From NCBI RefSeq assembly GCF_947039425.1, contig NZ_CAMQYW010000004.1:1-38391 (forward strand): a stretch of DNA of 38,391 nucleotides, written 5' to 3'. The notes beneath the pieces were generated by a model, which ran no database searches, had not been told where the DNA came from, and was given only the letters and a program-made list of their open reading frames with translations. Both the position numbers and the translations under genes were made by a program. Source of the stretch: an uncultured Cetobacterium sp. (GTDB lineage Bacteria; Fusobacteriota; Fusobacteriia; Fusobacteriales; Fusobacteriaceae). Shown piece by piece: positions 28,240 to 37,293 of this stretch (position 1 is the stretch's first letter; the number at the start of each line of letters is the position of its first letter).

Positions 28240-28248
28240 TGGTAAAAT
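28240..28248 (+). promoter_or_regulatory. Extended -10 promoter for ogg2
   Basis: TGgTAAAAT, an extended -10 with 5 of 6 consensus bases, 41 bases before the chosen start and just after the upstream terminator. No clear -35 is seen. Confidence 0.5.
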
Positions 28249-28289
28249 TAAAACTATATGTAAAAGAATGCTTTTTTAAGGAGGATATT

Positions 28290-28943
28290 ATGAAAAATAT
28301 TTATTTTTATGAAGTTGAAAAAATATATAAAAGTGTTCAAAAAGATATAGAAAAAAGATTAGAAGAGTTTAGAGAAACTTGGGAAAATGGTTCTAATAAA
28401 GATATCTTTTGTGAATTAGCTTTTTGTATATTAACACCTCAATCAAAAGCTAGAAATGCTTGGAAGGCGATTAGTGAGTTAAGAGATAGTGGAGCACTAT
28501 TTAATGGAAGTGAAGAGGAGATTGTTCCTTATTTAAATATTGTTCGTTTTAATAATACTAAAGCTAAAAATCTTTGCCTTTTAAGAGATCAAATGACAGA
28601 TGAAGAAGGGAACTTTATTACAAAAGACTTCTTTCTAACATTTGAAACACCTTTTGAAATGAGAGAGTGGATAGTGAAAAATATAAGAGGAATGGCTTTT
28701 AAAGAAGCTAGTCATTTTTTAAGAAATGTTGGATTTGGAGAAGATTTAGCAATTTTAGATAGACATATTTTAAAAAATTTATTAGCTTTAGAAATAATAG
28801 ATGAAATTCCTAAAACTATAACATCTAAGTTATATAAAGAAATAGAAGGTAAACTTAGAGAGTATTGTAAAGAAGTTAATATTTCTATGGATAATATTGA
28901 TTTATTACTATGGTATTTAGAAGCAAAGGATATATTTAAATAA
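28290..28943 (+). CDS. N-glycosylase/DNA lyase, Ogg2 type (8-oxoguanine repair)
   Basis: A HhH-GPD DNA glycosylase that removes oxidised guanine and cleaves the abasic site. From the chosen start it is 217 residues. ELAFCILTPQSKARNAW is typical of the Ogg2 group. NIRGMAFKEASHFLRNVG holds the helix-hairpin-helix and catalytic Lys, and LAILDRHILKNL holds the catalytic Asp. This subfamily is best known from archaea and a few bacteria. The ORF track starts at 28200, inside the preceding terminator; the ATG at 28290 has a perfect AAGGAGG site and is preferred. It appears to be a single-gene unit. Confidence 0.9.
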   Translation: MKNIYFYEVEKIYKSVQKDIEKRLEEFRETWENGSNKDIFCELAFCILTPQSKARNAWKAISELRDSGALFNGSEEEIVPYLNIVRFNNTKAKNLCLLRDQMTDEEGNFITKDFFLTFETPFEMREWIVKNIRGMAFKEASHFLRNVGFGEDLAILDRHILKNLLALEIIDEIPKTITSKLYKEIEGKLREYCKEVNISMDNIDLLLWYLEAKDIFK

Positions 28944-28961
28944 TAGAAACTTAAAGAATTA

Positions 28962-28991
28962 TTGATAAAAATTGTGTCAACATGATATAAT
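28962..28991 (+). promoter_or_regulatory. Sigma-70 promoter for miaB-rho-peptidase
   Basis: TTGATA at 28962-28967, an 18-base spacer and TATAAT at 28986-28991, with an extended TG (TGaTATAAT). It begins 18 bases after the ogg2 stop. Confidence 0.82.
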
Positions 28992-29039
28992 TTTAGAGTA
29001 AGAAATTTGAAAAAATGTATGATTTTGGAGGAAAGAAAT

Positions 29040-30353
29040 TTGAAAAACGCAGCAGTAATTACGTACGGTTGTCAGATGAATGTCAACGAAAGTGCAAAAA
29101 TTAAAAAGATATTACAAAATATGGGATATAATATAACAGATGATATATCAGAAGCAGATGCAGTATTTTTAAATACATGTACTGTTAGAGAGGGAGCAGC
29201 TACTCAAATTTATGGAAAACTTGGTGAGTTAAAGTGGATTAAAGAGGAGAGAGGAACAATAATTGGTGTAACAGGTTGCTTTGCTCAAGAACAAGGAGAT
29301 GCGCTGGCTAAAAAATTCCCAATGATTGATATAGTAATGGGAAATCAAAATATTGGAAAGATACCATCAGCAATAGAGAAAATTGAAACAGGAGATTTAA
29401 AACATGTAATTTATGTGGGGGATGAAGATGAGTTACCTCCTAGATTAGATGCAGACTTTGATTCAAAAAAAGTTGCTTCAATTCCAATTGGTTATGGATG
29501 TAATAATTTCTGTACTTATTGTATAGTACCATATGTAAGAGGAAGAGAAAGATCAGTTCCATTACTTCAGATAGTTGACGAAGTTAGAGTTTTTGTTGAA
29601 AAAGGTTATAAAGAAATAATGTTACTTGGACAAAATGTAAACTCTTATGGAAACGATTTAGATACAGATGATAACTTTGCAAAATTATTAACAGAAATTT
29701 GTAAAATAGACGGAGAGTTTATAGTTAGATTTATATCTCCACATCCAAAAGATTTTGCAGATGATGTAATAGATGTAATAGCAAAAGAGGAGAAAATAGC
29801 TAAAGCTATTCATTTACCATTACAATCAGGATCAACTAGAATATTAAAGGCTATGAATAGAAAATATACACAAGATGAGTATATTGCTTTAGCAGAAAAA
29901 ATAAAAGTTAGAGTTCCAGGAGTAGCATTAACAGCAGATATAATTGTTGGATTCCCAGGAGAAACAGAAGAGGATTTCTTAGAAACATTAAAAGTTGTAG
30001 AAAAAATTGGATTTGAATCAGCATATATGTTTATGTATTCAATAAGAAAAGGAACAGTTGCAGCTACAATGGATGGGCAAATAGATGAAAAAATAAAAAA
30101 AGAAAGAATATATAGACTTATTGAGTTACAAAATAAAAAATCAAAAGAATCAAGTTTAAAATATGAAGGAAATATAGAAAAAGTTTTAGTTGAAGGTCCT
30201 AGCAAGAAAAATGATGATGTATTAACTGGTAGAACTTCAACAAATAAAATAGTTTTATTTGAAGGAGATAAGGATTTAGAAGGAACATTTGTTGATATTA
30301 AGATAAATGAGTGCAAAACATGGTCGTTATATGGTGAAATAGTTGGCCAGTAA
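29040..30353 (+). CDS. miaB: tRNA-2-methylthio-N6-dimethylallyladenosine synthase MiaB
   Basis: A radical SAM methylthiotransferase that modifies A37 of tRNAs. From the chosen start it is 437 residues. The N-terminal UPF0004 domain has TYGCQMN, NTCTVREGA and GCFAQEQ for the second iron-sulfur cluster. The radical SAM motif GYGCNNFCTYC lies near 153, followed by VRGRERS. A C-terminal TRAM domain contains VLVEGPSKK and LTGRTSTNKIV. The track starts at a TTG at 29007, but GGAGG at 29027-29031 points to the TTG at 29040, giving the typical short N-terminus. The gene sits 15 bases upstream of rho. Confidence 0.96.
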   Translation: MKNAAVITYGCQMNVNESAKIKKILQNMGYNITDDISEADAVFLNTCTVREGAATQIYGKLGELKWIKEERGTIIGVTGCFAQEQGDALAKKFPMIDIVMGNQNIGKIPSAIEKIETGDLKHVIYVGDEDELPPRLDADFDSKKVASIPIGYGCNNFCTYCIVPYVRGRERSVPLLQIVDEVRVFVEKGYKEIMLLGQNVNSYGNDLDTDDNFAKLLTEICKIDGEFIVRFISPHPKDFADDVIDVIAKEEKIAKAIHLPLQSGSTRILKAMNRKYTQDEYIALAEKIKVRVPGVALTADIIVGFPGETEEDFLETLKVVEKIGFESAYMFMYSIRKGTVAATMDGQIDEKIKKERIYRLIELQNKKSKESSLKYEGNIEKVLVEGPSKKNDDVLTGRTSTNKIVLFEGDKDLEGTFVDIKINECKTWSLYGEIVGQ

Positions 30354-30368
30354 TAAACTGGAGGTAAA

Positions 30369-31616
30369 ATGGAAAGGTTAGAAAATTTTTTATTGAAGGA
30401 ATTACAAGAGATTGCAAGACAGATGGAAATAGAATGTCCAGCAAGAATAAAAAAACAAGAATTAGTTGAACTTATAGAAAAAGATATGGAAAAAAAAGAA
30501 GACCTTCTTTTAGCTTGGGGAAATTTAGATGTTATGGCTGATGGATATGGTTTTTTAAGAAATACAAATGTAGAAAAAGATGTATATGTTTCAGCATCTC
30601 AAATAAGAAAATTTAAATTAAGAACAGAGGATTTTGTAGTAGGAGAAGTAAGAGGAGCTGTTCAAGAGGAAAAAAATTATGGATTGCGTAAGGTGCTTTT
30701 AATAAATAGTGGAAGCATTAAAGAAGCAGAGGAAAGGATTCCTTTTGATGAATTAATTCCAGCATATCCAACAGAAATTATAAAATTAGGTTCAGATACT
30801 AAAAATATTTCTGGAAGGATAGTAGAATTAATAGCTCCAATTGGAAAAGGTCAAAGAGGACTTATAATAGCTCCGCCTAAAGCAGGAAAAACTGTTCTAA
30901 TCAGTAGCTTAGCAAACTCTATTATTGAAAATAATAAAGATGTAGAGGTTTGGATACTTTTAATAGATGAAAGACCAGAAGAGGTTACAGATATAAAGGA
31001 AACTGTAAAAGGGGCTCAAGTATACGCTTCAACATTTGATGATGATCCTAGAAATCATATAAAAGTAACAGAGACACTTTTAGAAAGAGCTAAGAGAAAA
31101 ATAGAAAATGGAGAAAATGTAGTTATATTGATGGATTCACTAACAAGACTAGCAAGAGCATACAATATAGTAATTCCATCAAGTGGAAAGTTAATATCAG
31201 GAGGAATTGATCCAACGGCACTTTATTATCCTAAAAAATTCTTTGGTTCAGCTAGAAATATTAGAAATGGTGGAAGTTTAACAATAATAGCTACTGCCTT
31301 AGTTGAAACAGGTAGTAAAATGGATGATGTAATATATGAAGAGTTTAAAGGAACTGGTAATCTAGACATTCATCTAGATAGAAATTTATCAGAATTAAGA
31401 ATATATCCAGCAATAGATATTCAAAAATCTGGAACAAGAAAAGAAGAGTTATTAATAAGTAAAAAGAAATTAGAATCAATATGGAAAATTAGAAGATATT
31501 TATGTTCTTTTGATAAAGCAACAGGAACAAAGAAATTAATAGATACTATTTCATCCACAGAGAGTAATGATAAACTTATAGAAATGTATGAAAACTCTTA
31601 TGTAAGGGGGAAATAG
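30369..31616 (+). CDS. rho: Transcription termination factor Rho
   Basis: A hexameric RNA helicase that ends transcription. It is 415 residues, the short form without a large N-terminal insertion. The Rho-N helical domain is followed by the RNA-binding cold-shock-like domain ([17 protein letters not shown]) and the ATPase core with Walker [11 protein letters not shown] and Walker [17 protein letters not shown]. The secondary RNA-binding segment includes [19 protein letters not shown]. Start ATG follows TGGAGG. Its last base is shared with the GTG start of the next gene. Confidence 0.97.
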   Translation: MERLENFLLKELQEIARQMEIECPARIKKQELVELIEKDMEKKEDLLLAWGNLDVMADGYGFLRNTNVEKDVYVSASQIRKFKLRTEDFVVGEVRGAVQEEKNYGLRKVLLINSGSIKEAEERIPFDELIPAYPTEIIKLGSDTKNISGRIVELIAPIGKGQRGLIIAPPKAGKTVLISSLANSIIENNKDVEVWILLIDERPEEVTDIKETVKGAQVYASTFDDDPRNHIKVTETLLERAKRKIENGENVVILMDSLTRLARAYNIVIPSSGKLISGGIDPTALYYPKKFFGSARNIRNGGSLTIIATALVETGSKMDDVIYEEFKGTGNLDIHLDRNLSELRIYPAIDIQKSGTRKEELLISKKKLESIWKIRRYLCSFDKATGTKKLIDTISSTESNDKLIEMYENSYVRGK

Positions 31617-32611
31617 TGAAAGAGATAATAAAAAGGTTTTTAATCATAATAATAGCTTTTATAACAATGTTAGTAGTTGTGTATAAACCATATAAAAGTG
31701 AAGTTGTAGATTTATCAAAATTTACAGAATATTATTCTGAAAAGGGAACCGTAGAAGATGGAGGGGGATTAGCCTTAGTTGATAATAACTTTTATACTAT
31801 TGAGAGAGAGTATAAAATAGGAGAAACAGCTCCAACACCTTCAGAAAAAGAGATAAATTTAGAAACATCATATGTTATTCCTAAAGTAGAGAAATATATT
31901 GTAACAAGTGGAGATACATTGGGATCAATAGCTACTGCAAATGGAGTTTCTTTAGGGATTATGAAAGCAAATAATCCAAATTTATCTAAAAGTTTAAAAA
32001 TAGGACAAGAGATAAATGTAGTAAAAGGAAATGGTGTTTTTTATAGAGTTAAAAGAGGAGATTCTTTATTTAAAATAGCTCTAGATTACAAAGTTGATAT
32101 TGATGCTTTAAGAGAGTATAATTCTTTAAAAAGTGATAATATTAGAATTGGAGAAGAGTTATTTATTCGTAATCCAAGTGAAGAAACACTAAAGAGATTA
32201 GAGCAAAGAGGAAATAATAAACCGAGTAAATTATTTATTATGCCAATAAAATATGCTGGAGTAACAAGTCCATTTGGAAAGAGATTTCATCCAGTGTTAA
32301 AAAGATACATATATCATGCAGGAGTTGACTTAAGAGCTCATTTTATACCTGTAGAAGCTTCGAGAACAGGAGTAGTTACATATGCAGGATACATGCACGG
32401 TTATGGGAAGATAATAATAGTAAAGCATAATAGTGGATACGAAACTAGATATGCTCATTTAAGTAAGATAAAAGTAAGGAAAGGACAAAGAGTAAAAGTA
32501 AAACAAGTTATTGCTATATCAGGAATGTCTGGAAGAGTAACTGGACCACATTTACACTTTGAAATTAGGAGATATGGGAAACCATCAAATCCAATGAAAT
32601 TTGTAAGATAG
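31616..32611 (+). CDS. LysM-repeat M23 (LytM) peptidoglycan endopeptidase
   Basis: A 331-residue envelope protein. It has an N-terminal membrane or signal segment (about 5-22), two LysM peptidoglycan-binding repeats (about 90-137 and 141-188), and a C-terminal M23 metallopeptidase (about 210-331). The zinc and catalytic motifs are intact: HAGVDL near 234, YAHL near 278 and HLHFEIR near 312. It should therefore cut peptide cross-links, unlike the degenerate EnvC-like protein upstream. The GTG start overlaps the rho stop by one base. Its stop codon is inside the terminator stem. Confidence 0.93.
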   Translation: MKEIIKRFLIIIIAFITMLVVVYKPYKSEVVDLSKFTEYYSEKGTVEDGGGLALVDNNFYTIEREYKIGETAPTPSEKEINLETSYVIPKVEKYIVTSGDTLGSIATANGVSLGIMKANNPNLSKSLKIGQEINVVKGNGVFYRVKRGDSLFKIALDYKVDIDALREYNSLKSDNIRIGEELFIRNPSEETLKRLEQRGNNKPSKLFIMPIKYAGVTSPFGKRFHPVLKRYIYHAGVDLRAHFIPVEASRTGVVTYAGYMHGYGKIIIVKHNSGYETRYAHLSKIKVRKGQRVKVKQVIAISGMSGRVTGPHLHFEIRRYGKPSNPMKFVR

Positions 32612-32635
32612 CCCTAGATTTCTAGGGCTATTTTT
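32607..32635 (+). terminator. Rho-independent terminator after the M23 peptidase
   Basis: TAGCCCTAG and CTAGGGCTA form a 9-bp stem with an ATTT loop and a TTTTT tail. The TAG stop codon (32609-32611) forms the base of the stem. Confidence 0.92.
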
Positions 32636-32660
32636 ACAAATTATATGCTTAGGAGGATTT

Positions 32661-33710
32661 ATGAGAATGTCAAGAGTAGTAAAAATAGGAGATGTTTTAA
32701 TGGGAGGAGAAAATAATGTTGTAATTCAATCTATGACAAATACTCCTACAAATGATGCTAAAAAAACAATAGAGCAAATTAAAAAATTAGAAAAGGCTGG
32801 ATGTGAAATGGTAAGAGTGACAGTTAACTCAAAGGAAGCAGCAGAAAGTATAAAAGAGATAAAAGAGAATATATCAATTCCTTTAGTTGCAGATATTCAT
32901 TTTGACTATAAATTAGCACTTATGGCAATGGAAAATGGAATAGATAAATTAAGAATAAATCCAGGGAATATAGGTGATGATGAAAAAGTTAAAGAGGTAG
33001 TATTAAAAGCTAAAAAGTTGAATATTCCAATAAGAATAGGTGTAAATTCAGGATCAATAGAAAAAAGTATCTTAGAAAAATATGGGAAACCAACAGCAGA
33101 TGGAATGGTAGAAAGTGCAAAATATCATATTCAATTGCTAGAAAAATATGATTTTAAAAATATTGTAGTTTCTTTAAAATCAAGTAATGTAAAAATGATG
33201 ATAGAGGCCTATAGAAAATTATCTAAAATATGTGATTATCCATTACATCTTGGAGTTACAGAGGCAGGAACAGCATTTCAAGGAACAGTAAAGTCAGCTA
33301 TAGGAATAGGTTCACTTTTAGTTGATGGAATAGGAGATACAATAAGAGTATCATTAACAGAAGATCCAGTTGAAGAGATAAAAGTTGCAAAGGAGATCTT
33401 AAAGGTATTAGGACTTAGAGAGGAGGGAGTAGAGATAATATCTTGTCCAACATGTGGGAGAACAGAGATAGATTTAATAGGACTTGCTCATAAAGTTGAA
33501 GAAGAATTTGAAAATTATGGAAAAAAAGTTAAAATAGCTGTAATGGGTTGTGTTGTAAATGGACCAGGAGAAGCAAAAGAAGCAGATTATGGTGTAGCTG
33601 GTGGAAAAGGCGTTGGAGTACTCTTTAAAAAAGGAGAAATTGTAAAAAAAGTAGATGAGAAAGATATTCTTAGAGAACTTAAAAATATGATCGAAGAAGA
33701 TTTAAATTAA
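32661..33710 (+). CDS. ispG: 4-hydroxy-3-methylbut-2-enyl diphosphate synthase IspG (GcpE)
   Basis: The iron-sulfur enzyme of the penultimate step in the MEP isoprenoid pathway. It is 349 residues, a normal bacterial length. [13 protein letters not shown] is at the N-terminus and RINPGNIGD in the TIM-barrel domain. The C-terminal cluster domain has [12 protein letters not shown] near 261 and [16 protein letters not shown] near 295. The ATG follows TAGGAGG. I see no terminator after it, so some read-through into the sigma factor gene is possible. Confidence 0.97.
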   Translation: MRMSRVVKIGDVLMGGENNVVIQSMTNTPTNDAKKTIEQIKKLEKAGCEMVRVTVNSKEAAESIKEIKENISIPLVADIHFDYKLALMAMENGIDKLRINPGNIGDDEKVKEVVLKAKKLNIPIRIGVNSGSIEKSILEKYGKPTADGMVESAKYHIQLLEKYDFKNIVVSLKSSNVKMMIEAYRKLSKICDYPLHLGVTEAGTAFQGTVKSAIGIGSLLVDGIGDTIRVSLTEDPVEEIKVAKEILKVLGLREEGVEIISCPTCGRTEIDLIGLAHKVEEEFENYGKKVKIAVMGCVVNGPGEAKEADYGVAGGKGVGVLFKKGEIVKKVDEKDILRELKNMIEEDLN

Positions 33711-33738
33711 AACTTTTTATTTATTTTTGTAGTCTAAA
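33711..33738 (+). promoter_or_regulatory. Candidate ECF-type promoter upstream of the sigma factor gene
   Basis: AACTT at 33711-33715 and TCTAAA at 33733-33738, 17 bases apart, resemble the -35 and -10 elements of ECF/sigma-E promoters (GGAACTT and TCTGA-like). No good sigma-70 promoter is seen here. If real, it would imply self-activation. Confidence 0.35.
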
Positions 33739-33768
33739 ATTATAAAGCTAAAATGATGAGGTATTTAA

Positions 33769-34221
33769 ATGGATTTTGATGAAATATATAACGAGTATTT
33801 TGATAGAGTTTATTATAAAATACTATCGACAGTAAAAAATGCCGAAGATGCCGAAGATGTAGCTCAAGAAGTTTTTATTAGTGTCTATAAGAATTTAAAG
33901 AACTTTAGAAAAGAAAGTAATATTTATACATGGATATATAGAATTGCAATAAATAAAACATATGACTTTTTTAGAAAGAAAAAGTTAAATTTAGAATTAA
34001 ATGATGAAATTTTAAATGTGGAAAGCAATGAAGATTTTAATGTTTCTATTCTATTAGAAGAAAAATTGAAACAGCTTGAGTTTCAAGAACGTGAGATTGT
34101 TGTTTTAAAAGATATTTATGGATATAAGTTAAGAGAGATTTCAAATATGAAAGATATGAATATATCCACAGTAAAAACAATTTATTATAAAGCTATTAAA
34201 GATATGGGAGGTGTAGTCTAA
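33769..34221 (+). CDS. ECF-type RNA polymerase sigma factor
   Basis: A 150-residue group 4 sigma factor with only regions 2 and 4. Region 2 includes YNEYFDRVYYKILSTVKN, AEDVAQEVFISVYKN and the promoter-melting segment IYTWIYRIAINKTYDFFRKKK. Region 4, a helix-turn-helix, includes LEFQEREIVVLKDIYGYKLREIS and NISTVKTIYYKAIKDM. The next gene begins one base after its stop and encodes a single-pass membrane protein, the usual place for an anti-sigma factor. An exported protein follows. It is likely an envelope or oxidative stress regulator; an ECF sigma of this kind has been described in Fusobacterium nucleatum, but orthology is not shown here. Confidence 0.92.
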   Translation: MDFDEIYNEYFDRVYYKILSTVKNAEDAEDVAQEVFISVYKNLKNFRKESNIYTWIYRIAINKTYDFFRKKKLNLELNDEILNVESNEDFNVSILLEEKLKQLEFQEREIVVLKDIYGYKLREISNMKDMNISTVKTIYYKAIKDMGGVV

Positions 34222-34222
34222 A

Positions 34223-34552
34223 GTGGTTTCTCCAAAGGAAAAAATAAGAGCAAATGTTTATAAAACTCTTTTAGAAGAGGAAAAAAGGAAAGGAAAAAAA
34301 ATGTCTGTTGTTTCTCTTTCGTTATTTGTTGTGGGAGTTTTCACAGGAACTTCTTATGATTTAGTAAAGAATAATATAACTCCTGTAACATCAAATTTAG
34401 TTGCATTGGAATCAAAGGATGTAATTTTAAATAAGATTGAAAAGAATGATTCTGGATTTAAAATTGATGATCTATTTCAAAGTGACGCAATTAAAATAAA
34501 TAAAAAAGATTTTAATTCAGAGAATCTGTTTGTTTCAGATTTACAAATTTAG
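34223..34552 (+). CDS. Single-pass membrane protein, candidate anti-sigma factor
   Basis: A 109-residue protein. It has a short charged cytoplasmic N-terminus (about 27 residues), one membrane helix (about 28-48, SVVSLSLFVVGVFTG) and a periplasmic tail of about 60 residues rich in Asp, Asn and Lys. Position directly after the sigma gene (one base) supports an anti-sigma role. It lacks the HxxxCxxC zinc signature of ZAS anti-sigma factors, and its cytoplasmic part is very short for that fold. If it binds the sigma factor, it does so through a minimal helix. It uses a GTG start. Confidence 0.7.
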   Translation: MVSPKEKIRANVYKTLLEEEKRKGKKMSVVSLSLFVVGVFTGTSYDLVKNNITPVTSNLVALESKDVILNKIEKNDSGFKIDDLFQSDAIKINKKDFNSENLFVSDLQI

Positions 34553-34563
34553 CGGAGGAAAAT

Positions 34564-34971
34564 ATGAGGAAAATAGTAATAGGTCTATTAATTTTTATTT
34601 TAACAGTACCTATGTTAGCAGCTGGTGGGATAGGAATAGTTAAAGATGAAGATTTTAAAGCAGTGGGAGTAACTCAAGAGAATTTAAATAAGGCTAAAGA
34701 GATAATAAAAGAAGCAAGCACTCAGTATAAATTAAAAACTTTAGATAAAAAATCTTTAGAAATTGAAATGAATAAGTATATTTTAGAAGGAACTGAAAAA
34801 AATATAGGTGAGTTAAATAAGCTGGTCGAACAAATTGGAGTTATTGATACAGAAATAATAAAAGATAGATTAAAATATCAAGTGGAAGTACAGAAGTATA
34901 TAACAACAGAACAATACCTAAATGCTAGGGAAAGATCAGTTGAAAGAATTAGAAAAAACAAAGAGAGTTAA
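34564..34971 (+). CDS. Exported helical protein of the sigma operon (Spy/CpxP-like?)
   Basis: A 135-residue protein with a signal peptide (MRKIVIGLLIFILTVPMLAAG). The mature part is strongly helical and charged. It contains VTQENLNKAKEII and later YITTEQYLNARERSVERI, reminiscent of the LTxxQ-type motifs of the periplasmic Spy/CpxP chaperone group. The similarity is weak and the family assignment is inference. It follows the candidate anti-sigma gene by 11 bases, with a GGAGG site, and a terminator closes the unit. It may sense or buffer envelope stress signals. Confidence 0.7.
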   Translation: MRKIVIGLLIFILTVPMLAAGGIGIVKDEDFKAVGVTQENLNKAKEIIKEASTQYKLKTLDKKSLEIEMNKYILEGTEKNIGELNKLVEQIGVIDTEIIKDRLKYQVEVQKYITTEQYLNARERSVERIRKNKES

Positions 34972-34983
34972 ATAAAATATGAG

Positions 34984-35018
34984 TCTCCTTATATATTTTA
35001 AAGGAGATTTTTTATTTT
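34984..35018 (+). terminator. Rho-independent terminator of the sigma operon
   Basis: TCTCCTT and AAGGAGA form a 7-bp stem around a 10-base AT-rich loop, followed by TTTTTTATTTT. Confidence 0.8.
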
Positions 35019-35034
35019 AATTTAAAAGTAATTA

Positions 35035-35043
35035 TGGTATACT
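35035..35043 (+). promoter_or_regulatory. Extended -10 promoter for prfA
   Basis: TGgTATACT, an extended -10 with 5 of 6 consensus bases, 39 bases before the chosen prfA start. The -35 region is poor. Confidence 0.55.
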
Positions 35044-35082
35044 TTATAAGTTAAAGTATAGATAAAAAAAGGAGTGAAGATA

Positions 35083-36156
35083 TTGTTTACTAAATTAGAA
35101 GAAGTAGTAGTAAGGTTTAACGAACTATCAGAAGCGTTAGGTTCTCCAGAAGTTTTAGCAAGTCCTAAAAAAATGATGGAATGTAATAAAGCTTTAAATG
35201 ATATAACACCAATTGTTGAGAAGTACAAAGAGTATAAAAGATATCAAGAGGATTTAGATTTTATAAAAGAAAATATAAAAAGTGAAAAAGATCATGATAT
35301 GAAAGAAATGATGTTAGAAGAGAAGCAAGAGATAGAGGAAATAATTCCTAATATTGAGCAAGAGATGAAAGTTTTACTTTTACCAAAAGACCCTAATGAT
35401 GATAGAAATGTTATCATAGAAATTAGAGGAGGAGCTGGTGGAGACGAAGCTGCTCTATTTGCTGGAAATTTATTTAGAATGTATAACAGATATGCAGAGA
35501 GACATAAATGGAAAGTAGAGTTAATTGAAAAGCAAGAGATTGGAGTAGGAGGAATAAAGGAAGCAGTATTCTCTATTAATGGTCAGGGTGCTTATTCAAG
35601 ACTTAAATTTGAGTCAGGAGTACATAGAGTACAAAGAGTTCCTGAAACTGAATCATCAGGAAGAATTCATACATCAACAGCAACAGTAGCAGTTTTACCA
35701 GAGGTTGATGAAGTTCAAGGTGTAAAAATAGATACAAAAGATCTAAAAATAGATACATATAGAGCTGGAGGAGCTGGAGGTCAGCACGTTAACATGACTG
35801 ACTCTGCAGTTAGAATTACTCACTTACCAACTGGAGTAGTTGTTCAGTGTCAAGATGAGAGATCTCAGTTAAAAAACAGAGATAAGGCTATGAAACATTT
35901 AACTTCAAAACTATATGAGATGGAGCTAGAAAAACAAAGAACTGCTGTTGAAAGTGAAAGAAGACTTCAAGTTGGATCAGGAGATAGATCAGAAAAAATA
36001 AGAACATATAACTATCCTCAAGGAAGAATAACAGATCATAGAATCAAATATACAGCTCACCAACTAGAAGCATTTTTAGATGGAGATATAGATAATATGA
36101 TAGATGCTCTAACAACTTTTGCTCAAGCAGAGATGCTTTCAAGTTCAGCGGAGTAA
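35083..36156 (+). CDS. prfA: Peptide chain release factor 1
   Basis: Recognises UAA and UAG stop codons and releases the peptide. From the chosen start it is 357 residues. The stop-codon recognition tripeptide PET is in [17 protein letters not shown] (about 186), and the catalytic GGQ is in [10 protein letters not shown] (about 230), followed by SQLKNRDKA. The ORF track starts at a GTG overlapping the AAAGGAG ribosome binding site. The TTG at 35083 is properly spaced and gives [12 protein letters not shown], the typical RF1 N-terminus. It lies 3 bases before prmC, whose product methylates its GGQ. Confidence 0.96.
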   Translation: MFTKLEEVVVRFNELSEALGSPEVLASPKKMMECNKALNDITPIVEKYKEYKRYQEDLDFIKENIKSEKDHDMKEMMLEEKQEIEEIIPNIEQEMKVLLLPKDPNDDRNVIIEIRGGAGGDEAALFAGNLFRMYNRYAERHKWKVELIEKQEIGVGGIKEAVFSINGQGAYSRLKFESGVHRVQRVPETESSGRIHTSTATVAVLPEVDEVQGVKIDTKDLKIDTYRAGGAGGQHVNMTDSAVRITHLPTGVVVQCQDERSQLKNRDKAMKHLTSKLYEMELEKQRTAVESERRLQVGSGDRSEKIRTYNYPQGRITDHRIKYTAHQLEAFLDGDIDNMIDALTTFAQAEMLSSSAE

Positions 36157-36159
36157 TTT

Positions 36160-37293
36160 ATGAAATTACTAGATATATTGAAGTTTTCAGAGGAGTATTT
36201 GAAAAAATACTCCTTTTCAAAACCCCGTTTAGAAAGTGAAAAAGTTATATCTTATGTTTTAAAATTAGATAGAATAACACTTTATGCATATTTTGATATG
36301 GATTTAACGTTGGAGCAAAAAGATAAAATTAAAGAGTATCTAAAAGCTATGGCTAGAAAAAGAGTTCTTTTTGATGAATTGTCTAAGAACGAGGTTGAAG
36401 AAAAAAAATCTCAGAAAACTTTTGAAAAAGAAAATCAAGAGTTATTACTAAAATGTATTGAATATTTAAAGAATAATAGTGTTATTGATAGTAAATTAGA
36501 TGCAGAATATATATTTGCTCATGTATTAAAAGTAAGAAGAAATATTTTATCAATGAATTTAAAAAGAGAGATTACTTTAAAGGAAAAGGATGAAATAAAA
36601 AAACTATTACATGAGAGAGCAAAAGATAAAAAGCCTCTTCAATATATTTTAGGCGAATGGGAATTTTATGGATATCCATTTAAAGTTGATAGTAGAGTTT
36701 TAATTCCAAGAGCAGATACAGAGATTTTAGTTGAGCAGTGTAAATTTATATTGCAAGAGATTGAAAATCCAAAGGTTTTAGATATAGGAACAGGAAGTGG
36801 TGCTATATCTATAACAGTGGCTAAAGAGATTCCAACAAGTTCTGTGTTAGGAGCAGATATTAGTTTAGATGCTTTAGAAGTTGCTAAAATAAATAGAAGT
36901 TTAAATAAGGTTGAAGAAAATTTAAAATTTATTAAATCTGATATATTTTCAAATATAAAAGATAAAGATTTTGACATGATTATATCTAATCCACCATATA
37001 TACCTCAAAGTGAATATGAAGAGTTAATGCCTGAAGTGAAATTACATGAACCTTTAGGAGCTTTAACAGATAAAGGGAATGGATACTTTTTTTACGAAAA
37101 GATATCAAAAGAAGCTAGTGACTATTTAAAAGTAGATGGTTATTTAGCTTTTGAAGTTGGATATAATCAAGCAGAAACAGTGAGTAAATTAATGGAAAAA
37201 AGCAAATTTGATATAATAGCCATAGTAAAAGATTATGGTGGAATAGAAAGAGTTGTAATAGGCAGAAAGAGTGGTGAAAGTAGTGTCAACTAA
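36160..37293 (+). CDS. prmC: Release factor glutamine methyltransferase PrmC with a duplicated N-terminal domain
   Basis: Methylates the GGQ glutamine of release factors. At 377 residues it is about 90 longer than usual. The extra length is an apparent repeat of the N-terminal helical domain. Residues about 1-68 (LLDILKFSEEYLKKY ... LKAMARKR) parallel about 90-160 (ELLLKCIEYLKNN ... LLHERAKDKKPLQYILGE). The methyltransferase domain is intact, with DIGTGSGAISI near 207 and the NPPY motif in IISNPPYIPQ near 275. The ATG follows GCGGAG. The gene lies between prfA and queA and overlaps the latter. Confidence 0.95.
   Translation: MKLLDILKFSEEYLKKYSFSKPRLESEKVISYVLKLDRITLYAYFDMDLTLEQKDKIKEYLKAMARKRVLFDELSKNEVEEKKSQKTFEKENQELLLKCIEYLKNNSVIDSKLDAEYIFAHVLKVRRNILSMNLKREITLKEKDEIKKLLHERAKDKKPLQYILGEWEFYGYPFKVDSRVLIPRADTEILVEQCKFILQEIENPKVLDIGTGSGAISITVAKEIPTSSVLGADISLDALEVAKINRSLNKVEENLKFIKSDIFSNIKDKDFDMIISNPPYIPQSEYEELMPEVKLHEPLGALTDKGNGYFFYEKISKEASDYLKVDGYLAFEVGYNQAETVSKLMEKSKFDIIAIVKDYGGIERVVIGRKSGESSVN

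Noticed and set aside
28200-28289. Thirty extra N-terminal residues on Ogg2
   Set aside because: The upstream ATG is in the loop of the preceding terminator; the AAGGAGG site points to 28290.
29810-30316. Antisense 168-aa ORF across the 3' half of miaB
   Set aside because: It is a shadow of the miaB reading frame, Ser/Phe/Ile-rich, without a ribosome binding site or recognisable motifs.
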